Below, piece after piece: positions 28,305 to 36,934 of a DNA stretch of 64,000 nucleotides. The stretch's first letter is position 1, and the number at the start of each line of letters is the position of its first letter. Location: assembly GCA_965243545.1 (NCBI GenBank), contig OZ251573.1, positions 1,984,001 through 2,048,000 of the forward strand, written 5' to 3'. A program made the position numbers and the translations under genes. Source of the DNA: CATQHW01 sp965243545 (lineage in GTDB: Bacteria > Spirochaetota > Spirochaetia > SZUA-6 > Bin103). The notes below the pieces were generated by a model. The model was not told where the DNA came from, searched no databases, and worked only from the letters and a program-made list of their open reading frames with translations.

Positions 28305-29192
28305 TCAGACCCCGGCGCGCTCCAAGTCCGCTACCGTCCCGGCCGCCATCGGCCCCAGCGCCGAGGCCGCCGCCACGTCTTCGAGCTGCGCGGCGTCAGC
28401 CGCGCCGCTCGACACGGTGCTCACCGCCGTGTCCGCCAAGATGTAGCGGAACGCGTTGCGGGCCAGCGTGCCCGGCTCCCGGCGCAACCGCTCGATCACG
28501 GCCGTGGCGGCGCTCCGTTCACGGTCCGGCAACGCCGCCAGCGCCTTGTTGCGCGCCGCTTCGTGGCCGAACAGCCCGCCCAACGGCGTCCCGACCACGA
28601 CCCCCATCCCCTGCTCCGCGGCCGCAGGCAGGACCACCTCCCGCGCCTGCTGCGCGCACGGATGATAGTCGTGGTAGACCAGCACCGTGTCGAACTCGCC
28701 GGTCGCCGCCAGCCGGGCCAGCAGCGGAATCGCCCGCGCGGTTACGCCGATCGCCCGGCACAGCCCGGCGTCGCGGGCCGCGCGCAGGCCGTCGAGCGCC
28801 CCGCCCGGCTCCATGATCCGCTCCCATCCAACCAGGTTCACCTCGTGTATCTGCGCGACCGCCAACCGGTCGACGCGCAGCTTGCGCAGGCTCGCTTCCA
28901 GGCTGGCCACCACGCTGTCGCGCCGGAAGTCGAAGTCCCGGGGTACGAACCCGACCTTGGTCGCCACCAGAAACGGCCGGCCGGCCCGCTCCAACGCCGG
29001 GCCCAACAGCTCCTCACTGCGCCCGTACCCCGGCGCCGTGTCGATGTAGTTGATGCCGAGCTCGGCCGCGCGCCGCACGACCGCCGCGGCGTTTTCCGCG
29101 CCGCGCTCGGGATCCGGCCCCATAAGGTAGGCGCCGCCCAGGCTCACCTCGCTCACCGACATGCCGGTGCGGCCCAGCGTGCGGTATCTCAT
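28305..29192 (-). CDS. Aldo/keto reductase
   Basis: A 295-residue NADPH-dependent oxidoreductase. The catalytic tetrad is visible: Asp and Tyr in YIDTAPGYGRSEELLG, Lys in LVATKVGF, and His in AVAQIHEVNLVGW. The N-terminus MRYRTLGRTGMSVSEVSLGGA is the normal start of this branch (L-galactose/D-arabinose dehydrogenase-like). Third gene of an operon (31313 to 28305) behind an oxidoreductase and an amidohydrolase, 14 bp from the latter; the set looks like a sugar-lactone or uronate catabolic module. Substrate not determined. Confidence 0.9.
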   Translation of the reverse strand: MRYRTLGRTGMSVSEVSLGGAYLMGPDPERGAENAAAVVRRAAELGINYIDTAPGYGRSEELLGPALERAGRPFLVATKVGFVPRDFDFRRDSVVASLEASLRKLRVDRLAVAQIHEVNLVGWERIMEPGGALDGLRAARDAGLCRAIGVTARAIPLLARLAATGEFDTVLVYHDYHPCAQQAREVVLPAAAEQGMGVVVGTPLGGLFGHEAARNKALAALPDRERSAATAVIERLRREPGTLARNAFRYILADTAVSTVSSGAADAAQLEDVAAASALGPMAAGTVADLERAGV

Positions 29193-29206
29193 GCGCGCGC
29201 CGTCCT

Positions 29207-30217
29207 TCAGTCCACGCCGAACAGGCGGGCGGCGTTGTTCCAGAAGATGTCCTCCACGGCGCGGTCGCCGAGCCGCTCCGACCAGCACGCCCACTTGATC
29301 GAGCGGAGATGCTCCAGACCGATCAGCACCGGCCGGATTTCGGTGTGTTTCTCTCCCCAGACGGGCGTGTCTTCATAGAGCCACAGAAACGCGTCGGCGG
29401 CGCCGGCATGACGGCCGCGCCCGTGGCTGACCGGCAGGTCGGTGCCGTACAGCAGCTTGTCGTGGCCGATGATGCGGATAATCGCCTGGTGGGCGATCGG
29501 TTCGCAGTTGGCGCTGGTGTCGAAGTAGAGATTGCCGAGGCCGGTCAGATGCGGCAGCCCCTCCAGGTTGTGCGCCGGCTGAAAGCCGCGCGCGGAGTGC
29601 GCCAGGATCAGGTTCATGTCCGGGTACCGCTGGCAGTAGCGGCGTATGCATTCGATGTTGGAGGGATCGGCCGCCGCCCGCGAGCGGACCATGTGCAGGG
29701 TGATCGCCCACCCCTCCTGGTGCGCCACGCGTACCAACCGCTCCGGCAGGAAGTCCGGTATCTCCGCCTCCCAGGTCGGCGTCACCGGCGCCATGGTGTG
29801 ATAGCACTTCAGGCCGTGCAGGCCGAGGCGGCGCACCTCCTGCCGCACCCAATCCGGGTCGTCTTCGGGGCGGATGAAGAAGAGTCCCCGGCACGACGCA
29901 TCGGCGGCGACCGCGGCCGCCACCCATTCGTTCGGAGCGGTGAACGTCCCGTCCCCGGCCGGACTCACGGACGGGATGAACAGCGCGGCCATGCGCCGCC
30001 CCGGATGCAGGTCGTCCATCAGCCGCCGGTACTCCGCCAGGCCCACGTCCGCCGGACACCCGGGCAGGTCCCAACCGGTGTCCCGCCGGCGCCACAGGTG
30101 GGTATGGGCGTCGAAGACGCGGTCCGGCAGGAACGGGGCGATCTCCCGTTCGTAGAAGGTCACGTCGTGCGGCAGGAGCCGGTCCGCGGCCGGCTGATCG
30201 GTCTGTGCGCTCGGCAT
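29207..30217 (-). CDS. Amidohydrolase-2 family (TIM-barrel metal hydrolase/decarboxylase)
   Basis: A 336-residue enzyme of the Amidohydro_2 family. Metal ligands: the HxH of VFDAHTHLWRR, a His in ITLHMVRSR, LILAHSARGF, and the Asp of LLYGTDLPVSHGRG. Members hydrolyse lactones (for example L-fucono- or rhamnonolactonase-like proteins) or decarboxylate aromatic acids. The ATG at 30217 has GAGGAG 9 nt upstream. It is the middle gene of the operon, 13 bp after the oxidoreductase gene, which supports lactone hydrolysis after sugar oxidation; this is inference. Confidence 0.85.
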   Translation of the reverse strand: MPSAQTDQPAADRLLPHDVTFYEREIAPFLPDRVFDAHTHLWRRRDTGWDLPGCPADVGLAEYRRLMDDLHPGRRMAALFIPSVSPAGDGTFTAPNEWVAAAVAADASCRGLFFIRPEDDPDWVRQEVRRLGLHGLKCYHTMAPVTPTWEAEIPDFLPERLVRVAHQEGWAITLHMVRSRAAADPSNIECIRRYCQRYPDMNLILAHSARGFQPAHNLEGLPHLTGLGNLYFDTSANCEPIAHQAIIRIIGHDKLLYGTDLPVSHGRGRHAGAADAFLWLYEDTPVWGEKHTEIRPVLIGLEHLRSIKWACWSERLGDRAVEDIFWNNAARLFGVD

Positions 30218-30230
30218 GTGTCTGTTCTCC

Positions 30231-31313
30231 TCAGGGCTGGAAACGGGGCTGCCGGGGCGCGCGGTCGCGTTGCAGGCGCACCGTGCTGCCGGTGAGCGGC
30301 AGGTCGACGCGGGCCCCGCCCCGCAGGTGAGACTCGATCGCCGCATAGATCAGCTCGGTGCCGGCCCGCGCGACGCGCACGCCGCCGAGCGGCGCTTGGC
30401 CGGTGTCGAGCGCGCGCACCAAGTCCTCCACCAGCCGCAGATTGGCGCTGATCGGCGGCCAGTCCGGGAACGGCGCGTCGACGAACGGACCGTGCGCGTC
30501 GCCGGGGTCCTGCCGGCGGCGCATCGAGTAGACCTGGTCGCGCGTGGCGCGCACCGTGCCGTCCGCGCAACGCGCCTCAAACTCCACCTCGTGCCCCTGC
30601 GGCGGGATCGCGTAGGCGACTACTCCGTTCTCGAACCCGATCGCCCCGTGGGCGGCCGGGTCCTCGGTGAGCCGGTCGCCCTGCAGCGTCCAATCGCCGT
30701 CGAGCAGCTGCATCCGCACCCACGACGCCCGGCGGTCGCCGTTGAGGAACAGCGCGTTGTCGAAGTAGTGGCTGGCGCCGTTGAACAGATTGGTCGCCTG
30801 GATGATGACCGACCGCAGCGCGCCCAACCGTCCGCCGTCGATCACGTCCTTCATGGCGTGGAAACCGGGATGCCAGCGCCGTTGCGTGCCCAGGTTGAAG
30901 ACCACGCCGTGCCGCTCGCACGCATCGACGATCGCGTCCGCTTCCGCCATGGATGCGGCCATCGCCTTCTCCGCGTAGATCGCCCTGGCCCCGTGTTCGG
31001 CGGCGTGCACGGCGATCTCCGCCCGGCCCTCCGGCTGGGTGGCGATGCTGACGATGTCCGGCCGCTCGGCCGCGATCATCTCCCGGTAGTCCGGGTACTG
31101 CTTGCCGGCAGGCACGCCGTACTGCCGGCCGGTCTCCGCCATCACCGCCGGGCGCAGGTCCGAGCACGCCACCAGCTCGGTCCGGTCACATGCGGCGTAG
31201 ACCGCCGCGTGCGAGTACGGATGGGAAAGGCGCCGCATCTGGACGACTTCGTGGTCGATGAACGCGCCCATGCGGCTGCAGCCGATCAGGACGGCGCGGT
31301 ACGTCTTCTGCAT
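30231..31313 (-). CDS. Gfo/Idh/MocA-family oxidoreductase
   Basis: A 360-residue member of the family. The nucleotide-binding start is YRAVLIGCSRMGAFIDHE; the central motif is AIYAEKAMAASMAEAD, where EKA replaces EKP but keeps the Lys. TNLFNGASHYFDNALFL is the substrate-domain segment. First gene of a three-gene operon with a lactonase-like amidohydrolase and an aldo/keto reductase. The ATG at 31313 lies 13 nt after a clear -10 box, so its leader is about 7 nt long; no ribosome binding site is seen. Confidence 0.9.
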   Translation of the reverse strand: MQKTYRAVLIGCSRMGAFIDHEVVQMRRLSHPYSHAAVYAACDRTELVACSDLRPAVMAETGRQYGVPAGKQYPDYREMIAAERPDIVSIATQPEGRAEIAVHAAEHGARAIYAEKAMAASMAEADAIVDACERHGVVFNLGTQRRWHPGFHAMKDVIDGGRLGALRSVIIQATNLFNGASHYFDNALFLNGDRRASWVRMQLLDGDWTLQGDRLTEDPAAHGAIGFENGVVAYAIPPQGHEVEFEARCADGTVRATRDQVYSMRRRQDPGDAHGPFVDAPFPDWPPISANLRLVEDLVRALDTGQAPLGGVRVARAGTELIYAAIESHLRGGARVDLPLTGSTVRLQRDRAPRQPRFQP

Positions 31314-31326
31314 GGTTCTGCAAGCG

Positions 31327-31355
31327 AGCATACCAGATCGGACCGCCTTGTACAA
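31327..31355 (-). promoter_or_regulatory. Promoter of the oxidoreductase-amidohydrolase-reductase operon
   Basis: On the minus strand, -35 TTGTAC (31350-31355) and -10 TATGCT (31327-31332) are separated by exactly 17 bp and lead to the ATG at 31313. The -35 lies in the palindrome TTGTACAA, and a related half CTTGTGCAC follows about 20 bp upstream, so a repressor site may overlap. This stretch is less GC-rich than its surroundings. Confidence 0.6.
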
Positions 31356-31501
31356 CCTGTTTTACATAGTGCACAAGCACGGCGGCGCCACGCTGGCGTA
31401 ACGCGATCACTCCGGCTGATCGGGCGGCTTTCGGGCAGCGTCGATGTCGATCGTGGCGGCAGACGAGAGGATGGCCGTCGTTGCCGCGGCCGATGATCGG
31501 G

Positions 31502-31507
31502 TATAGT
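31502..31507 (+). promoter_or_regulatory. -10 box of the serine hydrolase gene
   Basis: TATAGT ends 13 nt before the ATG at 31521, giving a predicted leader of about 6 nt. The divergent operon promoter at 31327-31355 shares the same 207-bp gap. Confidence 0.45.
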
Positions 31508-31520
31508 CTGGGTTCTTGTC

Positions 31521-32810
31521 ATGGTCACCCGTGTCCGAAACGGTCTTCTGGCGGCGGTCGCGACGATCGCCGCGGCTGCGCTTCCGGCCGAGGAGCTGCC
31601 GACGGCTTCTCCGGCGGAGGTCGGCATGTCGAGCGAGCGTCTGGCCGCGATCGATGCCGCGATGCGGCGGCACGTCGACGCGGGCACGATTCAGGGAGCG
31701 GTCACCGCGGTGGCCCGGCGCGGGAAGGTCGTGCACTTCAAGGCGTACGGCGTGATGGACGTCGAGCGCGGCCGGGCCATGCGGAAGGACGCGATCTTCC
31801 GCATGGCGTCCTCGTCGAAGCCGGTGCTCGCCGCGGCGGCGATGATCCTGATCGAGGAGGGGCTGTTGCATCCGGCCGACCACGTCGCGACTTGGCTCCC
31901 GGAGTTCGCGCACGCGCAGGTCGCCGTGCCCGACCGGTCCGCCGGCGGGGATGACGGCGCCGGCAAGACCAAGGACGCGGCGGCCGCGGCAAAGGACCTC
32001 ACCAAAGACGCGGCGCCTGCGCACCGCCTGGTCCCGGCGGAGCGGCCGATCACCATCCACCATCTGCTCACGCACACCTCCGGGCTCGACGGCGGCGGCC
32101 TCGGCTCGGCGGTCTCCGCGCTGCCGGCCGCCGGTCCGCAGGACACGTTGGCGAGCCGCGCGCCGCTGTACGCCGGCATGGCGCTCGACTTTCAGCCGGG
32201 CGAGTGGTGGGCGTACAGTCCGCGGATAGCCTACGACGTGGTCGCCCGCGTCATCGAGATCGTCTCCGGGCTGCCCTACGACCGGTTCGTGCGCGAGCGC
32301 ATCTTCGAGCCGCTCGGCATGACCGACACGCACTTCCATCTGCCGCCGGAGAAGGAGTCCCGCCGGGTGGTGATTCACGGCATCGACGCCAAGGCGAAGA
32401 ACTGGGACCGGGAGACCCGTTACGTCTCCGCCGCCGGCGGACTTTCCGGCACCGCCGCGGACTACCTGCGCTTCGAGCAGATGTTGGCCAACGGCGGCGC
32501 GCTGTTCGGCAACCGCATCCTCAGCCCGCAGTCGGTCGCGGCCCTGTCCGGCAACCAGATCGGTGATCTGTTCCGGTGGAACGGCAAACAGCCGGGCATG
32601 GGATTCGGCTATGGCGTAGCGGTCGTGCTGGACCCGTCGGCTGCCAAGAGCGCCCGCGGTCAAGGCGCCTTCGGCTGGGCGGGGGCGTTCGGCACCACGA
32701 CCTGGACCGACCCCGCGCACGAGATCGCGGCGGTGCTGATGGTGCAACAGGCCGACCAACGCGTGGTCCGGGACTTCGAGCGCGCCATCCTGGCGGCTAT
32801 CGTCGACTGA
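31521..32810 (+). CDS. Class C beta-lactamase-like serine hydrolase
   Basis: A 429-residue protein of the beta-lactamase/transpeptidase-like family. The N-terminus (MVTRVRNGLLAAVATIAAAALP) is a signal peptide. The catalytic S-x-x-K is in FRMASSSKPVLAAA; the second motif Y-S-P is in WWAYSPRIAYDVVARV; GFGYGVAVVLDP and GAFGWAGAFGTTTWTDP belong to the third region. An unusual Lys/Ala-rich insertion of about 30 residues (near GKTKDAAAAAKDLTKDAA) interrupts the region before the HLLTHTSGL motif. Such proteins are often esterases or peptidases rather than drug-resistance enzymes. Confidence 0.85.
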   Translation: MVTRVRNGLLAAVATIAAAALPAEELPTASPAEVGMSSERLAAIDAAMRRHVDAGTIQGAVTAVARRGKVVHFKAYGVMDVERGRAMRKDAIFRMASSSKPVLAAAAMILIEEGLLHPADHVATWLPEFAHAQVAVPDRSAGGDDGAGKTKDAAAAAKDLTKDAAPAHRLVPAERPITIHHLLTHTSGLDGGGLGSAVSALPAAGPQDTLASRAPLYAGMALDFQPGEWWAYSPRIAYDVVARVIEIVSGLPYDRFVRERIFEPLGMTDTHFHLPPEKESRRVVIHGIDAKAKNWDRETRYVSAAGGLSGTAADYLRFEQMLANGGALFGNRILSPQSVAALSGNQIGDLFRWNGKQPGMGFGYGVAVVLDPSAAKSARGQGAFGWAGAFGTTTWTDPAHEIAAVLMVQQADQRVVRDFERAILAAIVD

Positions 32811-32826
32811 CCGGCAGCCGCGCGCG

Positions 32827-32887
32827 GCCTGACGGCGTGGAGACGTTCGAGCGGTCGACGCCCATCCCCCACCCGGCCGACCGCGTG
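32827..32887 (+). repeat. 61-bp direct repeat, upstream copy (epimerase 5' end)
   Basis: This 61-bp stretch matches 35482-35542 with three mismatches. It covers the GTG start and first 17 codons of the epimerase gene (VETFERSTPIPHPADRV) but the frame then runs into unrelated sequence. It is a gene-start fragment on the left of the lipoprotein/Uma2 segment. Confidence 0.9.
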
Positions 32888-32889
32888 CT

Positions 32890-34674
32890 TCAATCGTCGT
32901 TTTTGATAGTGATGGTCGCCACGCACCGCCCGCACGTCGCAACCGGCCCGGGCGAGCGCTCCTCCGGGACCGGTGCGATCGTCACTCTGAACGTCTCATC
33001 CGCTTCCTTGGTGTTGTCCCCCACAAAGTAGAACGTCAGCCAGCCTGAACCGGGAGCGCCGCGGCGCTTGGTGCTGAATATCCACTCGCCATTATAGTAG
33101 GTATAGTCATCGCCGATGTTCGCACCGGCGGGGCGCTGGCCCCCGGGAGCTTCGGCGCACCTCGGATCGTCATTTCTTATACACCAGTGAGGACCTTCAT
33201 ATCCTGTCGCCGTGACGTCCGACACCACAGCACGGTACTTTGTCTCCGTCCCCGCCGGTTGCGAATGCCCCCGCCAGTAAACATTGAATCTCCGCTCCAG
33301 GAGCTGGCCTTCGCTGCCTTCGATCCAGCTCGCATCGTCGATCCAAAGGGTCCCATCGACGCCTTTTGGGTCAGGCCCCCGCACCTGCCCGGAGGTGAAC
33401 GACCACACGTTGCCTCGGGTGATCCCCTGGTCGTTCTTGGCGTCGACCCGCCAGTAGTATTTCTCGAAGGCATTCAGCCGCGGCCTCGGTATCGTATAGG
33501 AGGTGCCGGTGATGCGGATCGGCGTACCCAGGAATTCGTCCGCGGCGAGGTTCCGTTCATCCCAGTACCGTTCGCTACCCCAGTACAAGTCATAGCTGGA
33601 CGCCCCGGCGCCGGCGGACCAACGCAGCACCGGCGCGTAGACAGTCACCTCGGCAGCCCCGTCGCGGGGTTGCGGATTGCCGGGAGCGGCCGGCAGCCCC
33701 ACGACCGGCGGCGTATAACCGCCGACCGGTGGCGGCGCCTCGCCGGTGGTGAACGACCATACGTTGCCGGTGGTGGCGCCGGCGTTGTTCTTGGCGTCGA
33801 CCCGCCAGTAGTAGGTCGTTTCGCCCGCCAGGCGCCGCTCCGCCGCGGTCGCGCCCGGCCTCCGTATCGTCACGGCGGGGGTGGTGGTTTGGACCGGCGT
33901 ACCCAGGTCGGCGTCGGCGGCGAGGTTCTTCCCGGTTCCCCAGTACAGGTCGTAGCCGGTGGCGCGGGCGCCGGCGGCCCAGCTCAGCAGCGGCCCGTCA
34001 ACGGTCACGCTGGTCGCCCCGTCACGGGGTTGCGGACTGCCGGCGGCTCCGGGAGCGGTGTCGGTTGCGCCCGGCGTCCCCGGCTCGTTCGGGGTGACCG
34101 GCTCGTCCGGCGCAGCCGGCTCCTCCGGAGCGCCCGGCGCCGGCCGGCCGGCCGGGATGGTCGGCGCCACGTCGTCCGGCAGGTCTTCCAGGTCGAAGTC
34201 ATCCGGCAGGTCGGTCACCTGCGCTATGCACTCGTCGTTGGTGTCGACGACGCAGGTCGTTCCGTCGCCGCGGCGGCTGAGGACGTACAGACGATTACCG
34301 CCGGGGTAGTTGATCACGATCAGGTAGTACCGCGACTGCTGCGCCTGCGCCGTCCGGTCGTCCGGTGCGCCGGCCAGCGATTGAGTCACCGGCGCCGAGC
34401 AGGCGGCCGGCGCCGTGGCTCCGCCCAAGTGCAGCGTGTCGGTGACGATCGCGCCGTGGATGCCCTGGCCGCGGTCGAGCAGCTGGATCGCCGAGTCGTC
34501 GCACGAGGCGCGCGACTCCGTCGGGATTGGCGTCGGGGCAGGTTCCGGTACCGGCGCGGCCGGCGTCGGGGCCGGCTCCGGGGAGACCGCCCCCGGCTGG
34601 CAGGCGGCCAGCAGGCCGGTCACGATCAGCAGCGGCGCCCACCGTTTCCAATGTCCACGTCGTTCTGCCTTCAT
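32890..34674 (-). CDS. Lipoprotein with repeated fibronectin-III-like modules and a Calx-beta-like end
   Basis: A 594-residue exported lipoprotein. The lipobox LLAAC ends the signal peptide at Cys25. A Pro/Ala/Glu linker follows, then a globular region with Cys pairs (residues about 55-150), an acidic Pro-rich linker, and two related modules, each opening with PQPRDGA..VTV and carrying YDLYWG, then YYWRVDAKN and GNVWSFT; these look like fibronectin-III-type units. The C-terminus (ERRFNVYWRGH to ETFRVTIAPV and ATITIKNDD) matches a Calx-beta-like strand pattern, the usual end of adhesive surface proteins. It may bind a surface, polysaccharide or protein. Its stop lies 3 bp from the 61-bp repeat. 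Confidence 0.75.
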   Translation of the reverse strand: MKAERRGHWKRWAPLLIVTGLLAACQPGAVSPEPAPTPAAPVPEPAPTPIPTESRASCDDSAIQLLDRGQGIHGAIVTDTLHLGGATAPAACSAPVTQSLAGAPDDRTAQAQQSRYYLIVINYPGGNRLYVLSRRGDGTTCVVDTNDECIAQVTDLPDDFDLEDLPDDVAPTIPAGRPAPGAPEEPAAPDEPVTPNEPGTPGATDTAPGAAGSPQPRDGATSVTVDGPLLSWAAGARATGYDLYWGTGKNLAADADLGTPVQTTTPAVTIRRPGATAAERRLAGETTYYWRVDAKNNAGATTGNVWSFTTGEAPPPVGGYTPPVVGLPAAPGNPQPRDGAAEVTVYAPVLRWSAGAGASSYDLYWGSERYWDERNLAADEFLGTPIRITGTSYTIPRPRLNAFEKYYWRVDAKNDQGITRGNVWSFTSGQVRGPDPKGVDGTLWIDDASWIEGSEGQLLERRFNVYWRGHSQPAGTETKYRAVVSDVTATGYEGPHWCIRNDDPRCAEAPGGQRPAGANIGDDYTYYNGEWIFSTKRRGAPGSGWLTFYFVGDNTKEADETFRVTIAPVPEERSPGPVATCGRCVATITIKNDD

Positions 34675-34804
34675 GGTCCTTCCTCCGGCGCGTCGCCGGC
34701 CCGTACCTGCCAGCCTACGCGCACACTGCAGCGCAACGCAACCCGCGACCGCGCCGCCGCGGCCGCCCGGAATCGTGATACCATCGTACCTTGAGACGTG
34801 GTTG

Positions 34805-35452
34805 ATGACCGTTCAGGAGCGCCAACGCACGAACGCCGCGCCGGCCGGCCGCGAATCCCACGACGCGGTTCACGGTTTCCCGGTGGTGGTCCGGCCGCTG
34901 ACCGCGCTCTCGGACGACCAGTTCCATCGGTTCTGCCGACTCAACGATGAGCTTCAGATCGAACGCACCGCGCAGGGCGACCTGCTGATCATGGCGCCGG
35001 CCTCGTTTCGGACCAGCCATCTCAACCTGCGCATCGCGGTCCAGCTGGCCCGCTGGGCCGAACGCGACGGCACCGGCCTTGCCACCGAGTCGTCGGGCGG
35101 CTTCGTCCTGCCCGACTCTGCGGTGGTGGCGCCGGATGCCGCGTGGATTCGCCGCGACCGTCTCAACACCGTGCCGCGCGATCGGCAGGACCGTTTCCTG
35201 CCGCTCTGCCCGGACTTCGTGATCGAGCTCCTGTCGCCCACCGATACGCTCGCCAGGACGCAGGCCAAAGTGCGTCATTACGTCGCCAACGGACTGCGGC
35301 TCGGCTGGTTGATCGATCCGTTCGGACGCCGCGTGTACGTGTACCGCCGCGATGCGGAGATGAAGTACTGGACGATCCTGACGTGGTTGACGGCGATCCG
35401 GTCCTGCCCGGATTTCGCCTCGACTTCCGCAGTATCGGGTAGCGGCGGATGA
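34805..35452 (+). CDS. Uma2-family nuclease-like protein, frameshifted C-terminus
   Basis: A Uma2 (DUF820) protein of 215 residues with a PD-(D/E)XK fold; members are very common and their role is unclear. Core: FHRFCRLNDELQIERTAQGDLLIMAP, VVAPDAAWI and the catalytic strand FLPLCPDFVIELLSPTDTL, then QAKVRHYVANGLRLGWLIDP. After DAEMKYW the frame gives a non-family tail, whereas the +1 frame encodes DDPDVVDGDPVLPGF, the normal Uma2 end, and stops at 35442. One base was therefore gained or lost near 35365. The catalytic core is intact. A TACCTT box lies 12 nt before the ATG. Confidence 0.75.
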   Translation: MTVQERQRTNAAPAGRESHDAVHGFPVVVRPLTALSDDQFHRFCRLNDELQIERTAQGDLLIMAPASFRTSHLNLRIAVQLARWAERDGTGLATESSGGFVLPDSAVVAPDAAWIRRDRLNTVPRDRQDRFLPLCPDFVIELLSPTDTLARTQAKVRHYVANGLRLGWLIDPFGRRVYVYRRDAEMKYWTILTWLTAIRSCPDFASTSAVSGSGG

Positions 35453-35481
35453 CGGAGCTGGCGGGTTCGTCCGAAACGGTA

Positions 35482-35542
35482 GCCTGACGGCGTGGAGACG
35501 TTCGAGCGGTCGACGGCCCTCCCCCACCCGGCGGACCGCGTG
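35482..35542 (+). repeat. 61-bp direct repeat, downstream copy
   Basis: This copy is in place: it contains the GTG start and the first 17 codons of the epimerase gene. With the copy at 32827 it brackets a 2.6-kb segment that carries only the lipoprotein and Uma2 genes. Confidence 0.9.
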
Positions 35543-36874
35543 TTCGCTTGGCACGAGCGCCCCGGCGCGTTCGAGCGCTACGCGCCGCCGCGGCAGCGCG
35601 TCGAAACGCTTGAGCGCACCGGGTCGATCCGCGACGGCGACCGCGTCACCCTGCGCGTGCGCCTGGGACCGTTCAGCGCGCGTTGGACGCTGCAGCACGA
35701 AGGCTACCGGCCGGGCGAGGCGTTCGACGACCGGCAGCTGGCCGGTCCGTACCGCTCCTGGCGCCACCAGCGCCAGTTCCGCGCGACGGGGGAGTCGAGC
35801 TGCGAGCTGAGCGACCGCATCAGCTACGAGCTGGGCATGCCCACCGCGCTGCTCGGCCGCGCGTGGCACCGGCGCACGCTCGACCGCGCCTTCCGCTACC
35901 GCCACGCGCGGCTGCGCCGCGACCTGGACCGTCACGCGGCCGGGCCGGCGGAACCGCGGCGGGTGCTGATCACCGGCGCGTCCGGCCTGATCGGCGGCGC
36001 GCTGGCGGCGTTCCTGGCCAGCGGCGGTCACCGGGTCGTCCGGCTGGTGCGGCGCGCTCCGGCCGCCGGCGACGAGATTGCCTGGAACCCGGACGCCGGG
36101 CGGATCGACGCGGACGCCCTGGACGGGTTCGACGCGGTGTTCCACCTGGCGGGCGAAAGCATCGGCGGCGGCCGGTGGACCGCCGCGCGCCGGCAGCGCA
36201 TCCGCAACAGCCGCATCGCGTCGACCGGACTGCTGTGCGGCGCGTTGGCCCGGCTGCGCCGGCCGCCGGCCGTACTGGTGTCGGCGTCCGCGGTCGGCTA
36301 CTACGGCGAAGCCGACGGCGCGTTGGATGAGTCCGCGCCGGCCGGAGACGGCTTCCTGGCCGAGGTGACCGCCGCTTGGGAACAGGCCGCCGCGCCGGCG
36401 CGCGCGGCCGGCATCCGCGTGGCGCACGCCCGGCTCGGCCCGGTGCTGAGCCCGGTGGGCGGGCTGCTGAAGCGGCTGCTGCCGGTGTTCCGCGCCGGCG
36501 CCGGCGGCGTGGTCGGCAGCGGCCGGCAGCCGATCAGCTGGATCGGACTCGACGACGCGGTGGGCGCCCTGCACGCGCTGATGGCCACCGAAGCGGCGCA
36601 CGGCGCCTTCAACGTGACCGCCCCGGAGGCGGCCACCAACCGCCAGCTCACGGCCGCGCTGGCGGCCGTGCTGCGCCGCCCGGCGTTCGCGCCGGTACCC
36701 GCCTTCGCCATCCGCGCCCTGTTCGGCGAGATGGGCGACCGGCTCATCCTCAACGGGCAGCGCGCCGTCCCGGCGCGCCTGGCCGAGATCGGCTTCCGTT
36801 GGCTGGAGCCGACCCTGGACGGCGCGTTGCGCTGGGAACTCGGCATACCCGCCGCGGCGCCCTCCTCCGGCTGA
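35492..36874 (+). CDS. TIGR01777-family epimerase with N-terminal SRPBCC domain
   Basis: A 460-residue two-domain protein. Residues 1-145 are an SRPBCC (START-like) ligand-binding domain (METFERSTALPHPADRVFAW, RLGPFSARWTLQHEGY). From about 152 a TIGR01777 NAD(P)-dependent epimerase/dehydratase follows with RVLITGASGLIGGALAAFL, FDAVFHLAGESI and SASAVGYYGE, and the C-terminal DUF1731 segment ends in ARLAEIGFRWLEPTLDGAL. The fusion is known for this family. GTG start; the adjacent TGA-ending segment gives no ribosome binding site. The 5' end is duplicated at 32827. Confidence 0.88.
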   Translation: METFERSTALPHPADRVFAWHERPGAFERYAPPRQRVETLERTGSIRDGDRVTLRVRLGPFSARWTLQHEGYRPGEAFDDRQLAGPYRSWRHQRQFRATGESSCELSDRISYELGMPTALLGRAWHRRTLDRAFRYRHARLRRDLDRHAAGPAEPRRVLITGASGLIGGALAAFLASGGHRVVRLVRRAPAAGDEIAWNPDAGRIDADALDGFDAVFHLAGESIGGGRWTAARRQRIRNSRIASTGLLCGALARLRRPPAVLVSASAVGYYGEADGALDESAPAGDGFLAEVTAAWEQAAAPARAAGIRVAHARLGPVLSPVGGLLKRLLPVFRAGAGGVVGSGRQPISWIGLDDAVGALHALMATEAAHGAFNVTAPEAATNRQLTAALAAVLRRPAFAPVPAFAIRALFGEMGDRLILNGQRAVPARLAEIGFRWLEPTLDGALRWELGIPAAAPSSG

Positions 36875-36934
36875 CGCCAACCGCGCCGCGGTCCAACGGG
36901 TCTGCCTGCGGGGGCGGCCGATTCCCGTCCACGC

